64,000 nt of DNA from Colwellia sp. 12G3 (GTDB taxonomy: Bacteria > Pseudomonadota > Gammaproteobacteria > Enterobacterales > Alteromonadaceae): contig NZ_PJAQ01000001.1 of assembly GCF_002836775.1 (NCBI RefSeq), forward strand, positions 1 to 64,000, given 5' to 3'. A model generated the notes under the pieces. It ran no database searches, was not told the DNA's origin, and was given only the letters and a program-made list of their open reading frames with translations. Shown here piece after piece: positions 56,427-64,000 of the stretch. The translations under genes were made by a program, and so were the position numbers. Positions within the stretch are counted from its first letter, which is position 1. Every line of letters starts with the position of its first letter.

Positions 56427-56444
56427 TTGTTACTTAGGTAACAG
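56427..56444. promoter_or_regulatory. palindromic operator upstream of the acyl-CoA ligase operon
   Basis: TTGTTACTTAGGTAACAG, with the perfect core TGTTAC-N4-GTAACA. It matches the site at 59087-59104 at 15 of 18 positions. Size and symmetry fit a Crp/Fnr-family dimer site. Confidence 0.65.
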
Positions 56445-56522
56445 AAATCATCAAATAAACAATATTGTTTTTACTTTTTTCCTCTTTAAAAATTTGTTTA
56501 TAACCTTTATTTATAAATAAAG

Positions 56523-57236
56523 TTATTCATCAATAAGCGCTAGTTCATCTTCTAACGCAGCAAGGTTTTTTATTAAATATTTACCCTGTTCCATAACAAC
56601 TATATCTTTGTCTCGCCATTGTCCAAAGATCTTGTTTACCCTAGGGCGAGACCCCATCACTAAATTGGCAAAATCACTTTGGCTTAAAGAAATATCTAAG
56701 CGAACCCCCTGCTCCGTTTGAACACCATGCAGTTGTGCTTGTTCTAATAATCGACCAGCAAGACGGGCACTCAAAGGATAAAAAAGTATACCTTCAAGTA
56801 AGCGATATAAACCTCGTGCTTTTACGGTATGATCAATAAATATATGTCGATACATAGTAGGAAATTCTTCACCAACACTGAGTACATCTTTACGAGGAAT
56901 AACTAAAACAATAGACGTTTCAAGTACCAGTACATCAAATAATCTAGGCTCTTCAATACTCAGCGTTGCTTCACCAAACCAAGAACCTTGGTTATAGTCA
57001 GTAAATGTAAACTCTTGTCCGGTACTACTCGTTGTGCCCAGACGAAGACGTCCTGACATCACACAGTAAATATCAGTGTCTGAATCACCATTTTGAAAGA
57101 CATAACTTTTTTTAGCGTATTGTTTAATTTTAGCGGCGCGCGCAAGCTGGTTACGGCCTTGTTCAGGCATATCCTTAAACCAAGGCGAACTATCGATAGC
57201 TTTTTGAATAGTTTCAATATCGAATTTTACTTTCAT
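56523..57236 (-). CDS. Crp/Fnr-family transcription regulator
   Basis: 237 residues: N-terminal cyclic-nucleotide-binding fold (YVFQNGDSDTDIYCVMSGRLRLGTTSSTGQEFTFTDYNQGSWFGEATLS), a long dimer helix, and a C-terminal winged helix (ISLSQSDFANLVMGSRPRVNKIFGQWRDKDIV). The recognition helix SRPRVNK differs from CRP's SRETVGR, so its operator should differ too. No Fe-S cysteines as in Fnr. GGAAAG precedes the ATG. It lies between the ligase operon and the transporter gene, whose upstream regions share an 18-bp palindrome; it is the likely regulator of both. Confidence 0.92.
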   Translation of the reverse strand: MKVKFDIETIQKAIDSSPWFKDMPEQGRNQLARAAKIKQYAKKSYVFQNGDSDTDIYCVMSGRLRLGTTSSTGQEFTFTDYNQGSWFGEATLSIEEPRLFDVLVLETSIVLVIPRKDVLSVGEEFPTMYRHIFIDHTVKARGLYRLLEGILFYPLSARLAGRLLEQAQLHGVQTEQGVRLDISLSQSDFANLVMGSRPRVNKIFGQWRDKDIVVMEQGKYLIKNLAALEDELALIDE

Positions 57237-57498
57237 ATTCTTTCCGTCATAGCTATTTTAAGACTATGAATAATGAGGTTATTGGTTTTTATTAAAACTG
57301 ACAATATCACTTATCATAATGAATACCAATTATAATGAATGACAAGGATTGACACATAAAACAAACCTCTTGAAGATAACTAAGGAGCTCTACCGCCTGC
57401 ATATTCCATAGTGCCTAATCGATTTATCAGCGGTGTGAATAAATTTAATAGAATGGCGTTTATCTAAGCAGAAAAGAAAGGAATGATGAAAAACTAGG

Positions 57499-57529
57499 TT
57501 TGAGCATATACCCGTTAACTATGCCCAAA
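57499..57529 (-). terminator. terminator of the transporter gene
   Basis: TTTGAGCATA (57499-57508) pairs with TATGCCCAAA (57520-57529) with one mismatch. On the minus strand it is followed by CCTAGTTTTTC. It lies about 35 bp past the stop at 57565. Confidence 0.5.
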
Positions 57530-57564
57530 CGTTGAGAGAAGTGATTGAAGATTAAAAATTGAAA

Positions 57565-58968
57565 TTACTTAGCCATAATCGCTTTTCTAATTTCAATATG
57601 TTTTTCCTGATGTAAATCGTATTTTCTTGAGATCAAGATGGTAGATAAGGTTAAAAATAATGATACTGGTCCCGCAAAAACAGCTAAATTAGTGAGCGCT
57701 TCTGCTGGTATGTCTGCAATGGCAGCACCTTTGGGGAATTTAATCACATCAAGGGCAATACCGGCGAAAAACGCGCCGAAACCGAAACTTGCTTTTAATG
57801 CAAAAGAACGTGCAGCAAAAAACAAACCTTCTTCTCTTCTTCCTGTTGCTAATTCATGTTCATCTATTGTATCTGACAGCATTGAATCAAATACAATAAT
57901 ATATGCAACAAAAAATGCTTGTGCAATGCCTGAACACGTAAACACCAGTATCAATTTAGTCGTCATGGCTAAGGGTTGAAACACATCGCCTAAATACATA
58001 ATGATGGGGGTATAGGCAATAAATGCCGCTATCAAAACGGTAAGCGTCAGCGTTTTAGTTTTATCAAAATGAGCAGAGAACTTTTTAGCAATATAAGGGG
58101 CAAAGGGTAACGAAACTAACTGAGCCACAATTAAGATAGCTAACTGCTCAGTCGAAAATCCATATAAATAACTCGCAATATAAATTATAAGCGTTTGTGT
58201 TATACCTGCCATCGTCATAAAAACTAGCAGGGTAAAAAATAAAATTCTAAATGATTTCAACTTCAATGTAGAAAATACCGTAATACACGCTAATAGTGCA
58301 TGCTTAGCATCTGGGTTATCTACCGGTTTAGATAAATGTGGAATTTCAGATTTCGTGGCATAAATTGACCATAACATAGCAATGGTTGCGACAACACTAG
58401 TGAAAAGAGCAAAACCAGAATAGCTATCACCATTGAGCATACCATTAGGATACGCTGCTGATTTTGGAAAAAAAATAGTAAAAGCAATCACTGTTAGTAA
58501 CAAACCGGCTAAATAACTAAAAAAAACGCGATAACTAATCAATGACGTGCGCTGATGATAATCTTTCACCATTTCAGCACCTAATGACAAATGCGGTACA
58601 TAAAACAAGGTTAACGCTAATCTCACCGCTATTGCCCATGATAGCATCCAAGCAAATAAGCCAATCTCAGTTAAACCAGCTGGAGGATTAAATAAGATAT
58701 AAAAAGCAACACCAAAAGTAAGGGCACCCGCTAACATAAAGGGATGACGCCTTCCCCACTTAGATTTATAACGATCTGAGAGTTGACCCACCATAGGGTC
58801 AGTAATCGCATCAACAAACAAGGCCAGCAATGCTGCTATGCCGGCAAGACTTCCAGACAACCCTAAGACTTGGTTATAATAAAAAAATAAAAAGGTACTA
58901 AAAGATACCGCTTTCATTCCATCAGACATTTGCCCAATACCGTAACCCATTTTTGTTGATAACTTCAT
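57565..58968 (-). CDS. GPH-family sugar/solute:cation symporter (MFS)
   Basis: 467 residues with 12 membrane helices. The start KMGYGIGQMSDGMKAVSFSTFLFFYYNQVLGLSG, then ALFVDAITDPMVGQLSDRYKSKWGRRHPFMLAGAL, is the signature of the glycoside-pentoside-hexuronide:cation symporters (MelB group). DTIDEHELATGRREEGLFFAARSFALKASFGFG near the end also fits. It is probably the importer for the compound broken down by the neighbouring catabolic operon, as the same 18-bp palindrome lies in its promoter. Many members outside the sugar-specific clade carry other substrates. Confidence 0.9.
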   Translation of the reverse strand: MKLSTKMGYGIGQMSDGMKAVSFSTFLFFYYNQVLGLSGSLAGIAALLALFVDAITDPMVGQLSDRYKSKWGRRHPFMLAGALTFGVAFYILFNPPAGLTEIGLFAWMLSWAIAVRLALTLFYVPHLSLGAEMVKDYHQRTSLISYRVFFSYLAGLLLTVIAFTIFFPKSAAYPNGMLNGDSYSGFALFTSVVATIAMLWSIYATKSEIPHLSKPVDNPDAKHALLACITVFSTLKLKSFRILFFTLLVFMTMAGITQTLIIYIASYLYGFSTEQLAILIVAQLVSLPFAPYIAKKFSAHFDKTKTLTLTVLIAAFIAYTPIIMYLGDVFQPLAMTTKLILVFTCSGIAQAFFVAYIIVFDSMLSDTIDEHELATGRREEGLFFAARSFALKASFGFGAFFAGIALDVIKFPKGAAIADIPAEALTNLAVFAGPVSLFLTLSTILISRKYDLHQEKHIEIRKAIMAK

Positions 58969-59086
58969 CGTAATATCACCCTGCTAACCTTTATTATTTA
59001 TCAAAACCTAAGACAGTTTGTCTTTGAGAAATGACTTGGTAAGATTTTAATTATGTGAACACCCTACTCCGTTAGACTTAGTAAAC

Positions 59087-59104
59087 CTGTTACCTAGGTG
59101 ACAG
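59087..59104. promoter_or_regulatory. palindromic operator upstream of the GPH transporter
   Basis: CTGTTACCTAGGTGACAG, near-perfect palindrome (one mismatched pair), same motif as at 56427-56444. It lies about 120-135 bp before the transporter start. Confidence 0.65.
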
Positions 59105-59162
59105 ACAGCACAGGTAATATTGTAAGAGAAGAAATAAAAACCTTTGAAAATTATCATTAAAT

Positions 59163-59185
59163 ATTTCTATTTCTATTTCTATTTC
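59163..59185. repeat. (ATTTCT)n microsatellite
   Basis: Three full copies plus ATTTC in the gap upstream of the transporter gene. Non-coding. Confidence 0.75.
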
Positions 59186-59525
59186 AGTTTCATGTTTAGT
59201 CACAATTTCTAAAATATAGGCTTTGTCTCTCGAATTAATTATAATGATGAAATGATAAGCCCTTTTTGAACTATTTAGAAATGGGGCTTATATAACATAT
59301 TTGAATGTATGATCTAATTAACGGTAACTTACCAGTAGCACTATCTCACTTTGTTCCCCATAACGAGTTAGATCTAAACAGTCACTTTTACCACAAAAAA
59401 GACGTTAGCATTTGATAATTTTCACTGAAAATCTTTGTATATTTTGATCTACAGCGGACATGGCTTAACAACCACATTGCATTAGCCGTTTTCCTGATAC
59501 CGGACATTGGTATAGGTGAGAACAG

Positions 59526-59858
59526 ATGTATATTGATGATGATTTTGGCACAGGGTATTCCTCATTGACTCACCTTAGACGATTACCCGCAAATTTAATT
59601 AAAATAGACCAGAGCTTCGTACGAGACATGTTGGTTGACGCTGATGATTTAGCTATTGTTGAAGTGGTGATAGCCTTAGCTAAATCATTCAAACGTGACG
59701 TGATTGCTGAAGGTGTTGAAACGATTGAACACGGTACGATGTTATTGCAGCTGGGCTGCTATTTGGCACAAGGTTTTGGCATTGCCAAACCCATGCCTGC
59801 CAGTGATATTCCTGCGTGGATTCGTAATTGGAAGCCTGATGTAAGTTGGCAGCTATAA
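59526..59858 (+). pseudogene. C-terminal remnant of an EAL-domain protein
   Basis: 110 codons starting abruptly at the middle of an EAL domain: DDDFGTGYSSLTHLRRLPANLIKIDQSFVRDM, then KRDVIAEGVETIEHGTMLLQLGCYLAQGFGIAKPMP. These are the metal-binding DDFGTGYSSL and EGVE motifs of c-di-GMP phosphodiesterases. The first half of the domain, including the EAL motif, is missing. The ATG at 59526 is probably an internal codon of the former gene. Not expected to be active. Confidence 0.85.
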
Positions 59859-59965
59859 ATAGTCCTTAATTTTTAAGAGGTATCTGTGACACTTCAAGAG
59901 AAATATTCTTGCTTTTTTATCCTTTGGATAAACTGACAGCATTTTAGCTAAGCAAAAATACTATA

Positions 59966-61330
59966 TTAAATCAATCTTTTAGGATCTAATAATTGAGCAA
60001 GATAGTCACCGTTCAAATCGGTCATTTCCTTGGCAACATCGAGGATCGATCGCTTTTCAACATAAGCACGCTTTGCGATCTCGGCAGCTTTGTTATATCC
60101 AATCTCTTTATTCAACGCCGTGATCAAAATTGGATTGCGTGCCAAACTTTCTTTAAGTTTTTCGGCGTTAACCGTAAAATCGGTAATGGTGTGCATCAAT
60201 GTTTGACAACTACCCGTTAATAATTCAATGCTTAACAAAAGGTTGTACGCGATCACAGGCAACATTACATTCAATTGAAAGTTACCAGAACCACCGGCTA
60301 ATGTAATTATTGTATCGTTACCTATCACCTGAACTGCTGCCATGGCAACGGCCTCCGGTAAAACGGGATTAATTTTTCCAGGCATAATGCTGCTGCCGGG
60401 TTGCAGCGGCTTGAGACTGATTTCAGCCAGACCAACCAAAGGTCCACTGTTCATCCAGCGCAAGTCGTTGGCTATTTTCAATAAAGCAACCGCCAGTGTT
60501 TTAAGTTGTCCAGAAAGTTCAACGGCCGTATCCTGACTGCTTATAGCGGCAAAAAGGTTATCCGCAGTACAAAATTTTATCCCGCAGAGTGCCGATAGTT
60601 CTTCGGCAAATAAATCCGCAAAATCTGGCGGTGCATTAACCCCCGTTCCTACCGCGGTTCCGCCCTGAGCGATCTGACATAACCTTTTCTGGCTATCCGT
60701 TATTCGATTTATTGCCAGAGAAATTTGCGACCGCCATCCGGATAGTTCCTGAGCAAAACTCAGTGGCATGGCGTCCATTAAATGAGTGCGGCCGGTTTTT
60801 AACTGGTCACCTAAAGCTCTTTCTTTTTTCAAAATGGCTTTTTTTAAAGCGACGAGCGATGGCAGTAATTGCTGCTCTAAGCTAAGTTGGGCGCTGAGGT
60901 GGATTGCTGTTGGGATCACATCATTGCTACTCTGGCTGCAATTAACCTCATCATTAGGATGAACGACTCTTTTAAGCTGCTGACTTGCGAGACTTGCGAT
61001 TACTTCATTGGCGTTCATATTGGTACTTGTTGCAGAGCCAGTTTGAAAAACATCAATTGGAAAATGCTTAAAGTGTTTGCCCTCGGCCAGTTCCATTGCT
61101 GCGCTATAAACGGCATCGGCTAATTGAGGTTCAAGAAAGCCTAGCTTACCGTTCAATTTGGCAGCAGCAGCTTTGATCAAGCCAAGACTTTGAATAAAGC
61201 GTCGAGGCATTATCAGATTGCTAATTTTAAAGTTGTCGAGTGCCCGCTGAGTTTGAGCACCGTATAATGCCTGCAACGGAACTTTAACCTCTCCTAAGCT
61301 ATCATTTTCAATTCTATATTTTGAATCCAT
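59966..61330 (-). CDS. fumC: class II fumarate hydratase
   Basis: 454 residues. Converts fumarate to malate in the TCA cycle, without Fe-S cluster. Motifs: DVFQTGSATSTNMNANEVI, HPNDEVNCSQSSNDVIPTAIH, TGRTHLMDAMPLSFAQE, GGTAVGTGVNAPPDF and the lyase signature GSSIMPGKINPV. The Asn-Cys-Ser-Gln-Ser-Ser-Asn-Asp version favours fumarase over aspartase (which has NKSQSTND). It starts 14 bp after the acnA stop with AGGGATATG as ribosome binding site, so the two TCA genes form an operon. Confidence 0.92.
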   Translation of the reverse strand: MDSKYRIENDSLGEVKVPLQALYGAQTQRALDNFKISNLIMPRRFIQSLGLIKAAAAKLNGKLGFLEPQLADAVYSAAMELAEGKHFKHFPIDVFQTGSATSTNMNANEVIASLASQQLKRVVHPNDEVNCSQSSNDVIPTAIHLSAQLSLEQQLLPSLVALKKAILKKERALGDQLKTGRTHLMDAMPLSFAQELSGWRSQISLAINRITDSQKRLCQIAQGGTAVGTGVNAPPDFADLFAEELSALCGIKFCTADNLFAAISSQDTAVELSGQLKTLAVALLKIANDLRWMNSGPLVGLAEISLKPLQPGSSIMPGKINPVLPEAVAMAAVQVIGNDTIITLAGGSGNFQLNVMLPVIAYNLLLSIELLTGSCQTLMHTITDFTVNAEKLKESLARNPILITALNKEIGYNKAAEIAKRAYVEKRSILDVAKEMTDLNGDYLAQLLDPKRLI

Positions 61331-61344
61331 TTAAGTCATATCCC

Positions 61345-64000
61345 TTAATCTGGAGCGACAATTTGGTTAAGAACGTAAGTTAGTACGCCGCCCGCTCGAA
61401 AATATTCAACTTCTATAGCAGTATCAAGACGGCAAAGTAATTGAAGTTTACGCTGCTTAACTGGTGAATAATGAATAATAACATCGAGCTTTTTATTTGC
61501 GCATAACTCGTCACACAAACCAAGAATGTCCAGCGATTCATCACCCGTTAACATTAGTGATTTACGATCTTCACCGTTCATAAATTGCAAGGGTAATACA
61601 CCCATACCGGCAAGATTAGAACGGTGGATCCGCTCGAAACTTTCAGCGATAACCGCCTTTACACCAAGCAGCAATGTTCCCTTTGCCGCCCAATCTCGGC
61701 TCGAGCCAGTGCCATATTCTTTACCAGCTATGATTACACTGCCTTTTTGTTGTCGCTGATATGCTTGAGCGGCGTCAAAAATGGATATGACTTTTGTCTG
61801 GCCTTGTAAGTGAGTGTAACCACCTTGCTTATCCGGTGTCATTGTATTGCTGATCCGAATATTACCAAAAGTGCCTCGCATCATGACTTCATGGTTACCA
61901 CGCCGTGAGCCATAGGAGTTAAAATCTGCTTCTGCGACACCATGCTCTCGTAAATACTCTGCTGCGGGGCTGTCTTTGGGAATGGCTCCAGCAGGTGAAA
62001 TATGATCGGTTGTAACCGAATCGCCATACATTGCTAGAATCGGTGCATCAAGGATCTCAGCATGGTTATTGCGGTATCTCTTCTCAAAGAAAGGCGGTCG
62101 TTGAATATACGTTGAGTCTTGCGAAAATTTATAATTTGCCTCTTTTCCTGACGCTATCGCTTGCCACACTTGATCTCCGTCAAATACCGAGTTGTAGCGA
62201 TCTTCAAACATCTCGTGGCGAACATTTTTAAGTAACGCTGCGATCTCGGCATTACTCGGCCAGATGTCTTTTAGGTAAATTTCTTCGCCATTGCTCGCTG
62301 TTCCAATTGAATCCTGACTCAGATCAATTCGAGTAGTTCCAGCGAGTGCGTATGCCACCACTAAGGGGGGAGAGGCTAGCCAGGATGCTTTAACTTGCGG
62401 GTGGATCCGGCCTTCAAAATTACGGTTACCTGACAAAACAGCACAAACTATCAAGTCATTTTTTTCAATACAATCTTTCACCGTTTTTGATAATGGCCCA
62501 GAGTTGCCAATGCAAGTTGTACACCCATAGCCAACCAGGTTGAAGCCGAGTTTATCTAGTGACTGTTGTAACCCTGCTGCTTCTAAATAATCAGTGACGA
62601 CCCTGGAGCCAGGCGCAAGAGAGGCTTTAACCCAAGGGCGTTTTACCAGTCCCTTCGCTACAGCTTTTTTAGCAAGCAGACCTGCGGCCAACATAACCGC
62701 AGGATTAGAGGTGTTTGTACAAGAGGTAATCGCAGCGATCACTAAGTGCCCATGCCGAAGTGATTGAGCATCCTCAGCGAGGGGGAAGTCTGTGGTTAGC
62801 TGTTGGCTTCTTCCATTTAATTGTAAAAAATCGTCCATAGCGGATTTTAACTTGCGCACAGGAACTCTGTCTTGTGGCCGGCTGGGACCAGCAAGATTAG
62901 CTTCAATACTGTCCATATCTAGATGCAGACACTCGGCAAAATTTGGCATTGCAGTAGTGTCATCGCGCCACATTCCTTGCACCTTACAATAAGCTTCTAT
63001 CACATCGATGGCTTGCTGATCTCGACCAGTGAGATGCAAGTATGCCAAGGTTTGCTTGTCGACAGGAAAAAAGCCACAAGTAGCGCCATATTCGGGGGCC
63101 ATATTGGCAATCGTTGCGCGATCGGCTAACGGCAAATGAGTCAGACCATTGCCATAAAATTCGACGAATTTGCCTACTACACCGTGATTTCTTAGCATTT
63201 GCACAACATGTAGAACCAGATCCGTTGCGGTGATACCTTCGGCTAATTGTCCTGTAAGCTCGAACCCGACGACATCGGGGATCTGCATTGAAATAGCTTG
63301 GCCAAGCATTACTGCTTCGGCTTCAATGCCGCCAACGCCCCAGCCTAAAACACCCAAGCCATTAATCATAGTGGTATGACTATCGGTGCCAACTAGTGTA
63401 TCGGGATATATCAGGCACTCATTGTCGCTCATTTCTGTGCATACAACTTTGGCCAGATATTCCAGATTAACCTGATGACAAATTCCGGTGCCTGGTGGCA
63501 CCAAGCTGAAATTTTTAAACGCCGCTTGCCCCCATTTCAAGAACTCATAGCGCTCTTTATTACGACTCATTTCAATGGCGACATTCTGCTCAAATGCAGA
63601 TTTGGTGGAAAATTTGTCGACATTAACTGAATGATCAATAACAAGATCAACGTTAGAGATAGGGTTAATTTTTTGTGGATCCAATCCCTTTTGAACTAGG
63701 GCATAACGCATTGCCGCGAGATCAACAATAGCCGGTACGCCAGTGAAATCTTGCATTAAAACCCGCGCCGGATGATAAGCAATTTCTGTAGTACTACCGC
63801 GGCCTCTACAGGTTGCCAAAGATTCTATGTCTTCAGCGTAATCGTTTTTACCTTTTTGATGACGTAATAAATTTTCTAGCAATATTTTAATTGAGACAGG
63901 TAACCGATTTGCTGATTTATCCGCAGCCAATTCATGCTGTTTTATCGAGTAATAATGATAGATTTTATTATTGACAGTGAATGAAGATTTTGATTTTGTA
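61345..64000 (-). CDS. acnA: aconitate hydratase A (5' end beyond the window)
   Basis: At least 884 codons of an AcnA/iron-regulatory-protein-type aconitase that interconverts citrate and isocitrate. The frame is open to the window edge (SSFTVNNKIYHYYSI can be read before LAADKSANRLP), so the TTG at 63930 is not the start. The first Met lies just outside. 4Fe-4S ligands: AAITSCTNTSNP and VGYGCTTCIGNSGPL. Other motifs: VLMQDFTGVPAIVDLA, GTDSHTTMINGLGVLGWGVGGIEAEA, MYGDSVTTDHISPAG and EYGTGSSRDWAAKG. First gene of an operon with fumC. Confidence 0.96.
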   Translation of the reverse strand, partial: TKSKSSFTVNNKIYHYYSIKQHELAADKSANRLPVSIKILLENLLRHQKGKNDYAEDIESLATCRGRGSTTEIAYHPARVLMQDFTGVPAIVDLAAMRYALVQKGLDPQKINPISNVDLVIDHSVNVDKFSTKSAFEQNVAIEMSRNKERYEFLKWGQAAFKNFSLVPPGTGICHQVNLEYLAKVVCTEMSDNECLIYPDTLVGTDSHTTMINGLGVLGWGVGGIEAEAVMLGQAISMQIPDVVGFELTGQLAEGITATDLVLHVVQMLRNHGVVGKFVEFYGNGLTHLPLADRATIANMAPEYGATCGFFPVDKQTLAYLHLTGRDQQAIDVIEAYCKVQGMWRDDTTAMPNFAECLHLDMDSIEANLAGPSRPQDRVPVRKLKSAMDDFLQLNGRSQQLTTDFPLAEDAQSLRHGHLVIAAITSCTNTSNPAVMLAAGLLAKKAVAKGLVKRPWVKASLAPGSRVVTDYLEAAGLQQSLDKLGFNLVGYGCTTCIGNSGPLSKTVKDCIEKNDLIVCAVLSGNRNFEGRIHPQVKASWLASPPLVVAYALAGTTRIDLSQDSIGTASNGEEIYLKDIWPSNAEIAALLKNVRHEMFEDRYNSVFDGDQVWQAIASGKEANYKFSQDSTYIQRPPFFEKRYRNNHAEILDAPILAMYGDSVTTDHISPAGAIPKDSPAAEYLREHGVAEADFNSYGSRRGNHEVMMRGTFGNIRISNTMTPDKQGGYTHLQGQTKVISIFDAAQAYQRQQKGSVIIAGKEYGTGSSRDWAAKGTLLLGVKAVIAESFERIHRSNLAGMGVLPLQFMNGEDRKSLMLTGDESLDILGLCDELCANKKLDVIIHYSPVKQRKLQLLCRLDTAIEVEYFRAGGVLTYVLNQIVAPD

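Larger units (their letters stand above)
58969..59525. other. promoter region of the transporter and gene-free stretch
   Basis: Contains the palindromic operator and a hexanucleotide repeat (both listed). It also holds a weak hairpin ATAAGCCC/GGGCTTAT (59255-59262, 59284-59291) and then about 115 bp before the EAL remnant in which no further EAL or GGDEF sequence can be read. Confidence 0.4.

Noticed and set aside
63928-63930. TTG at 63930 as the start of acnA
   Set aside because: The frame stays open to the window edge and the upstream residues look like the normal AcnA N-terminus, so the true start is outside.

Overview
The window comes from a low-GC marine gammaproteobacterium of the Alteromonadales type, most probably Colwelliaceae (Colwellia, Thalassotalea or a relative). 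That placement is an inference from base composition, the PEP-CTERM protein, the sigma-54-linked exopolysaccharide locus and the abundance of two-component and c-di-GMP genes. No rRNA, tRNA, CRISPR array, intact insertion sequence or prophage was found.

Layout. 0-2 kb: a periplasmic binding-like protein and a gene-poor stretch. 2-4.6 kb: a minus-strand cluster of three unrecognised acidic proteins and a lone J-domain protein. 5.1-8.7 kb: a metal-export operon (MerR regulator, CopA-type ATPase, membrane-anchored cupredoxin, small HMA-like protein). 9-12.1 kb: a LivK-like binding protein overlapping a membrane histidine kinase. 12.7-29.2 kb: an exopolysaccharide locus with flippase and GT2 on the minus strand, an NtrC-type response regulator, then on the plus strand glycosyltransferases, a WecG-like fusion, priming sugar transferase, Wza, Wzz-like protein, ligase/polymerase, pyruvyl transferase, acyltransferase and a response regulator with a degenerate HD-GYP domain. 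29.3-31.6 kb: a small unknown protein, gene remnants and a RelA/SpoT-like protein. 31.7-37.8 kb: gltBD. 38.4-46.7 kb: FapA-family protein, a zinc-finger FAD monooxygenase, a MelR-like remnant, glutaminase, an exported protein, a metallo-beta-lactamase-fold protein and a PEP-CTERM protein. 47.1-49 kb: a hybrid sensor gene cut in two by one in-frame stop. 49.3-59 kb: a catabolic cluster (acyl-CoA ligase, aldehyde dehydrogenase, two acetoacetate-decarboxylase-like/hydroxyacyl-CoA-dehydrogenase-like pairs, a Crp/Fnr regulator and a GPH-type transporter). 59.5 kb: an EAL remnant. 60-64 kb: fumC and acnA, the latter running off the window.

How the parts work together. Four transcription units of the exopolysaccharide locus carry sigma-54 promoters (GG/GC elements with correct spacing), each preceded by about 85-105 bp with TTGCA-type repeats, mostly inverted. 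The NtrC-type regulator encoded beside them is the obvious candidate activator. The PEP-CTERM gene 20-30 kb away has a similar sigma-54 promoter, suggesting that matrix polysaccharide and a surface-sorted protein are co-regulated. In the catabolic cluster, two nearly identical 18-bp palindromes lie upstream of the ligase-led operon and upstream of the transporter, which suggests control by the Crp/Fnr protein encoded between them. The tandem decarboxylase/dehydrogenase pairs suggest oxidation of a 3-hydroxy acid or thioester followed by decarboxylation; the substrate cannot be told from sequence.
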